Below the pieces are notes generated by a model. The model did no database searches. It had not been told where the DNA came from and was given only the letters and a program-made list of their open reading frames with translations. A DNA stretch of 64,000 bases, from the NCBI RefSeq assembly GCF_051014445.1, contig NC_135134.1, forward strand, positions 27,407,672 through 27,471,671, read 5' to 3'. Position numbers and translations under genes: made by a program. This DNA is from Colletes latitarsis. Taxonomy: Eukaryota > Arthropoda > Insecta > Hymenoptera > Colletidae. Below are positions 62,067-64,000 of the stretch, piece after piece (positions within the stretch are counted from its first letter, which is position 1; each line of letters begins with the position of its first letter).

Positions 62067-64000
62067 TGTTCAACAAGTATGTGAAAAACGCGAAAGTATG
62101 AGCCTGATGAGGGCAAATCCCAGACCTATCCCAGACCTAACTTGCGTTGTCCTCTAAGATATTGATGGAAACCAGGTTTAATTGACTGTTTCAGTGTTGT
62201 ACTTCGTTACTACGTGATGCAATCCAGAAAAAGCCCAGGATCTAGCCATCAAGTATGAGAAATATGCGAAAGTATGAGCCTGATGAGGGCGAATCCCAGA
62301 CCTATCCCAGACCTAACTTGCGTTATCCTCTAAAATATTGATCGAAATCAGGCTTAATTGACTGTTTCAGCGTGGTACCACATTACTACGTGATACAATC
62401 CAGAAACAGCCCAGGATCTTGCCATGAAGTATGAGAAATATGCGAACGTATGAGCCTGATGAGGGCAAATCCTAGACCTAACCCAAACCTAACATGCGTT
62501 ATCCTCTAAAATAGTTATCATGACCAGGTTTAATTGATTGTTTCAGTGTGGTCACACATTACTACGTGATCCAAACCAGAAAAAACCCTCGATCAGGTCA
62601 ACATGTATGTTAAAACTGCGGAAGTATGACCCTGATGAGGGCAAATCCCAGGCCTAACCTAGACCTAACATGCGTTGTCCTCTAAAATATTGATGGAAAC
62701 CAGGTTTAATTGACTGTTTCAGTGTTGTACTTCATTACTACGTGATGCAATCCAGAAAAAGCCCAGGATCTAGCCATCAAGTATGAGAAATATGCGAAAG
62801 AATGAGCCTGATGAGAGCAAAACGCAGACCTAACCTAGACAAAACATGAATTATTCTCTAAAATATTGATCAAAACCAGGTTTAATTGACAATTTCAGTG
62901 TGGTACCACATTACTACGTGATCCAATCCAGAAATAGCCCAGGATCCAGCCATGAAGTATGAGAAATATGCGAAAGTATGAGCCTGATGGGGGCAAATCC
63001 TAGTCCTAACCCAGACCTAACATGCGTTATCCTCTAAAATATATATCAATACCAGGTTTAATTGAATGTTTCAGTGTGGTACCACATTACTACGTGAACC
63101 AAACCATAAAAAACCCAGGATCTGTTCAACAAGTATGTGAAGAATGCGAAAGTATGAGTCTGATGAGTGAAAATCCCAGGGCTAACCTAGACCTAACATG
63201 CGTTATCCTCTAAAATATTGATCCAAACCAGGTTTAATGGACTGTTTCAGTGTGGTACCACTTTACTACGTGATCCAAAGCAGAAAAAACCCTCGATCAG
63301 GTCAACATGTATGTTAAAACTGCGGAAGTATGACCCTGATGAGAGCAAATCCCAGACCTAACCTAGACCTAACATGAATTGTTCTCTAAAATATTGATCA
63401 AAACCAGGTTTAATTGACTGTTTCAGTGTGGTACCACATTACTACGTGATCCAATCCAGAAATAGCCCAGGACCCAGCCATGAAGTATGAGAAATATGCG
63501 AAAGTATGAGCCTGATGAGGGCAAATCCTAGACCTAACCCAGACCTAACATGCGTTATCCTCTAAAATATTAATCAATACCAGGTTTAATTGATTGTTTC
63601 AGTGAGGTCCCACATTACTACGTGATCCATACCAGAAAAACCCAGGATCTGTTCAACAAGTATGTGAAGAATGCGAAAGTATGAGTCTGATGAGTGAAAA
63701 TCTCAGGCCTAACCTAGACCTAACATGCGTTATCCTCAAAAATATTAATCGAAACCTGGTTTAAACGACTGTTTCTGTGTGGTACCACATTGCTACGTGA
63801 TCCAAACCAGAAAATAACCCAGGATCTGTTCAACGAGTATGTGAAGTGTGCGAAAGTATGAGTCTGATGAGGGCAAATCCCAGACCTATCCCAGACCTAA
63901 CATGCGTTATCCTGTAAAATATTGATCCAAACCAGGTTTAATGGACTGTTTCAGTGTGGTACCACTTTACTACGTGATCCAAAGCAGAAAAAACCCTCGA
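62067..64000 (+). repeat. Right-end diverged monomers resembling the 12.6-15.5 kb patchwork
   Basis: About 11 monomers with several private substitutions ('aaaacgcagacc', 'gacaaaacatgaattattc', 'atatatcaatacc', 'gttaaaactgcggaag'). Types D, C and the 'aacatgaatt' monomer appear in an order like 13.4-13.9 kb. I found no constant-offset copy in the window. It may be the start of an older layer or of another HOR family that continues beyond the window. Confidence 0.65.

Larger units (their letters stand above)
1..64000 (+). repeat. Tandem satellite array, ~176 bp monomer, entire window
   Basis: About 363 head-to-tail monomers fill the window with no unique sequence between them. Landmarks recur in fixed order in every monomer: a 'gcgttatcctc' head, 'aaatatt', an 'aaacc-n-ggttt' dyad, 'gtttcagtg', the GGTACC palindrome, 'ttactacgtgatcc', an A-rich 'cagaaaaaaccc' tract, 'aggatc', 'gcgaaagtatgag', 'ctgatgag' and a double 'agacctaac' tail. 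Spacing between equivalent landmarks is 176 or 177 bp, with a few short indels. All monomers share one orientation. A typical monomer has 70 G+C in 176 bases. The length is close to a nucleosome repeat, and nested higher-order repeats are present, both typical of centromeric satellites. That role is inference. I do not recognise the family. No phase boundary, inversion or mobile element was seen. Confidence 0.98.

Noticed and set aside
2972..63213. Roughly 90 plus-strand open frames of 63-74 codons starting at the monomer head ('atgcgttat' and variants), very similar to each other
   Set aside because: They are one satellite monomer read in one frame. They end about 16 bases into the next monomer because 176 is not divisible by 3, many sister monomers have stops (B, C and D types), and there is no start context, length conservation or codon-level constraint visible. 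The ones of 65, 71 and 74 codons differ only by small indels or one substitution at the end.
1..64000. Hammerhead-ribozyme-like core: 'ctgatgag' followed closely by 'gaaaatc' in type A tails, and a nearby 'gcgaaag'
   Set aside because: Hammerheads are known in some satellites, and CUGAUGA plus GAAA are core boxes. Here only two bases separate the boxes, too few for stem II. I found no partner for the bases before 'ctgatgag' (an 'actcata'-like strand) or after GAAA ('ctgggatt'-like), and no placed cleavage triplet. A covariance-model search would settle it.
1..64000. Telomere-like tracts in the 'cctaacctagacctaac' monomer tail
   Set aside because: The motif is an 11-12 bp imperfect direct repeat, present once per monomer and never expanded. 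It is not a run of TTAGG or TTAGGG units.
1..64000. Yeast CDEI-like 'tacgtgat' / 'tatgtgat' in each monomer
   Set aside because: It differs from the CDEI consensus by one base, and point-centromere elements belong to budding yeasts, which do not have arrays of this kind.
1..64000. CRISPR array
   Set aside because: Repeats are 176 bp, contiguous and without unique spacers. Variation is spread along the monomer as in a satellite.
1..64000. Assignment to a named satellite (primate alpha, Arabidopsis 180 bp, Brassica 176 bp families)
   Set aside because: The length is similar, but the sequence does not resemble those families as I know them. A repeat-database search would be needed to name it.

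Overview
The whole 64 kb window is one uninterrupted head-to-tail satellite DNA array. The monomer is about 176 bp (some 177 bp), about 40% GC in a typical copy, always in the same orientation, giving roughly 363 monomers. I see no credible protein gene, tRNA, rRNA, CRISPR array, transposon or unique sequence. Nucleosome-length monomers, nested higher-order repeats (HORs) and the absence of insertions point to a eukaryotic centromeric or pericentromeric array. I do not recognise the family, so the species is left open.

Monomers fall into at least four related types. Type A has a 'gttcaacaagtatg' middle. Type B has 'ctagccatgaagtatgag'. Type C has 'accactttac' and 'caacatgtatgttag'. Type D has a 'gttgtacttcattac' head on a B-like tail. 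In the central part, A tends to alternate with B, C or D, so the basic module there is an approximately 352 bp dimer.

Layout: (1) 1-12,577 is a left HOR family with a 14-monomer tandem duplication (2,469 bp), a 12-monomer duplication (about 2,114 bp) and a further copy at an offset of 5,992 bp. (2) 12,578-17,580 is a patchwork with no long regular period. (3) About 17,580-24,660 holds a 7-monomer duplication and is the left copy of a long-range duplication. (4) 24,661-30,646 is a 17-monomer tandem duplication (2,993 bp). (5) About 29,067-51,610 is built from a 19-monomer unit (3,347 bp, U1) and a 30-monomer unit (5,281 bp, U2) in the order U1-U2-U1-U2-U2(shortened). U1+U2 form a tandemly doubled 8,628 bp composite. 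(6) About 51,555-59,364 repeats region 3 and the start of region 4 at an offset of about 33.5-34.0 kb, with block deletions. (7) 59,365-62,066 is stitched from pieces found at 26.4-27.1 kb and 30.9-33.0 kb. (8) 62,067-64,000 is made of more diverged monomers that resemble the 12.6-15.5 kb patchwork.

Nothing here works as an operon or pathway. The informative content is the recombination history: unequal exchanges between monomers at matching phase, whose breakpoints can be narrowed to short shared tracts. Two sequence elements could bind protein or form structure: a 12-16 bp perfect palindrome around GGTACC in most monomers, and six sites in the left 10.3 kb that match 8 of 9 core positions of the CENP-B box. 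All repeat comparisons were made by eye, so identity levels are qualitative.
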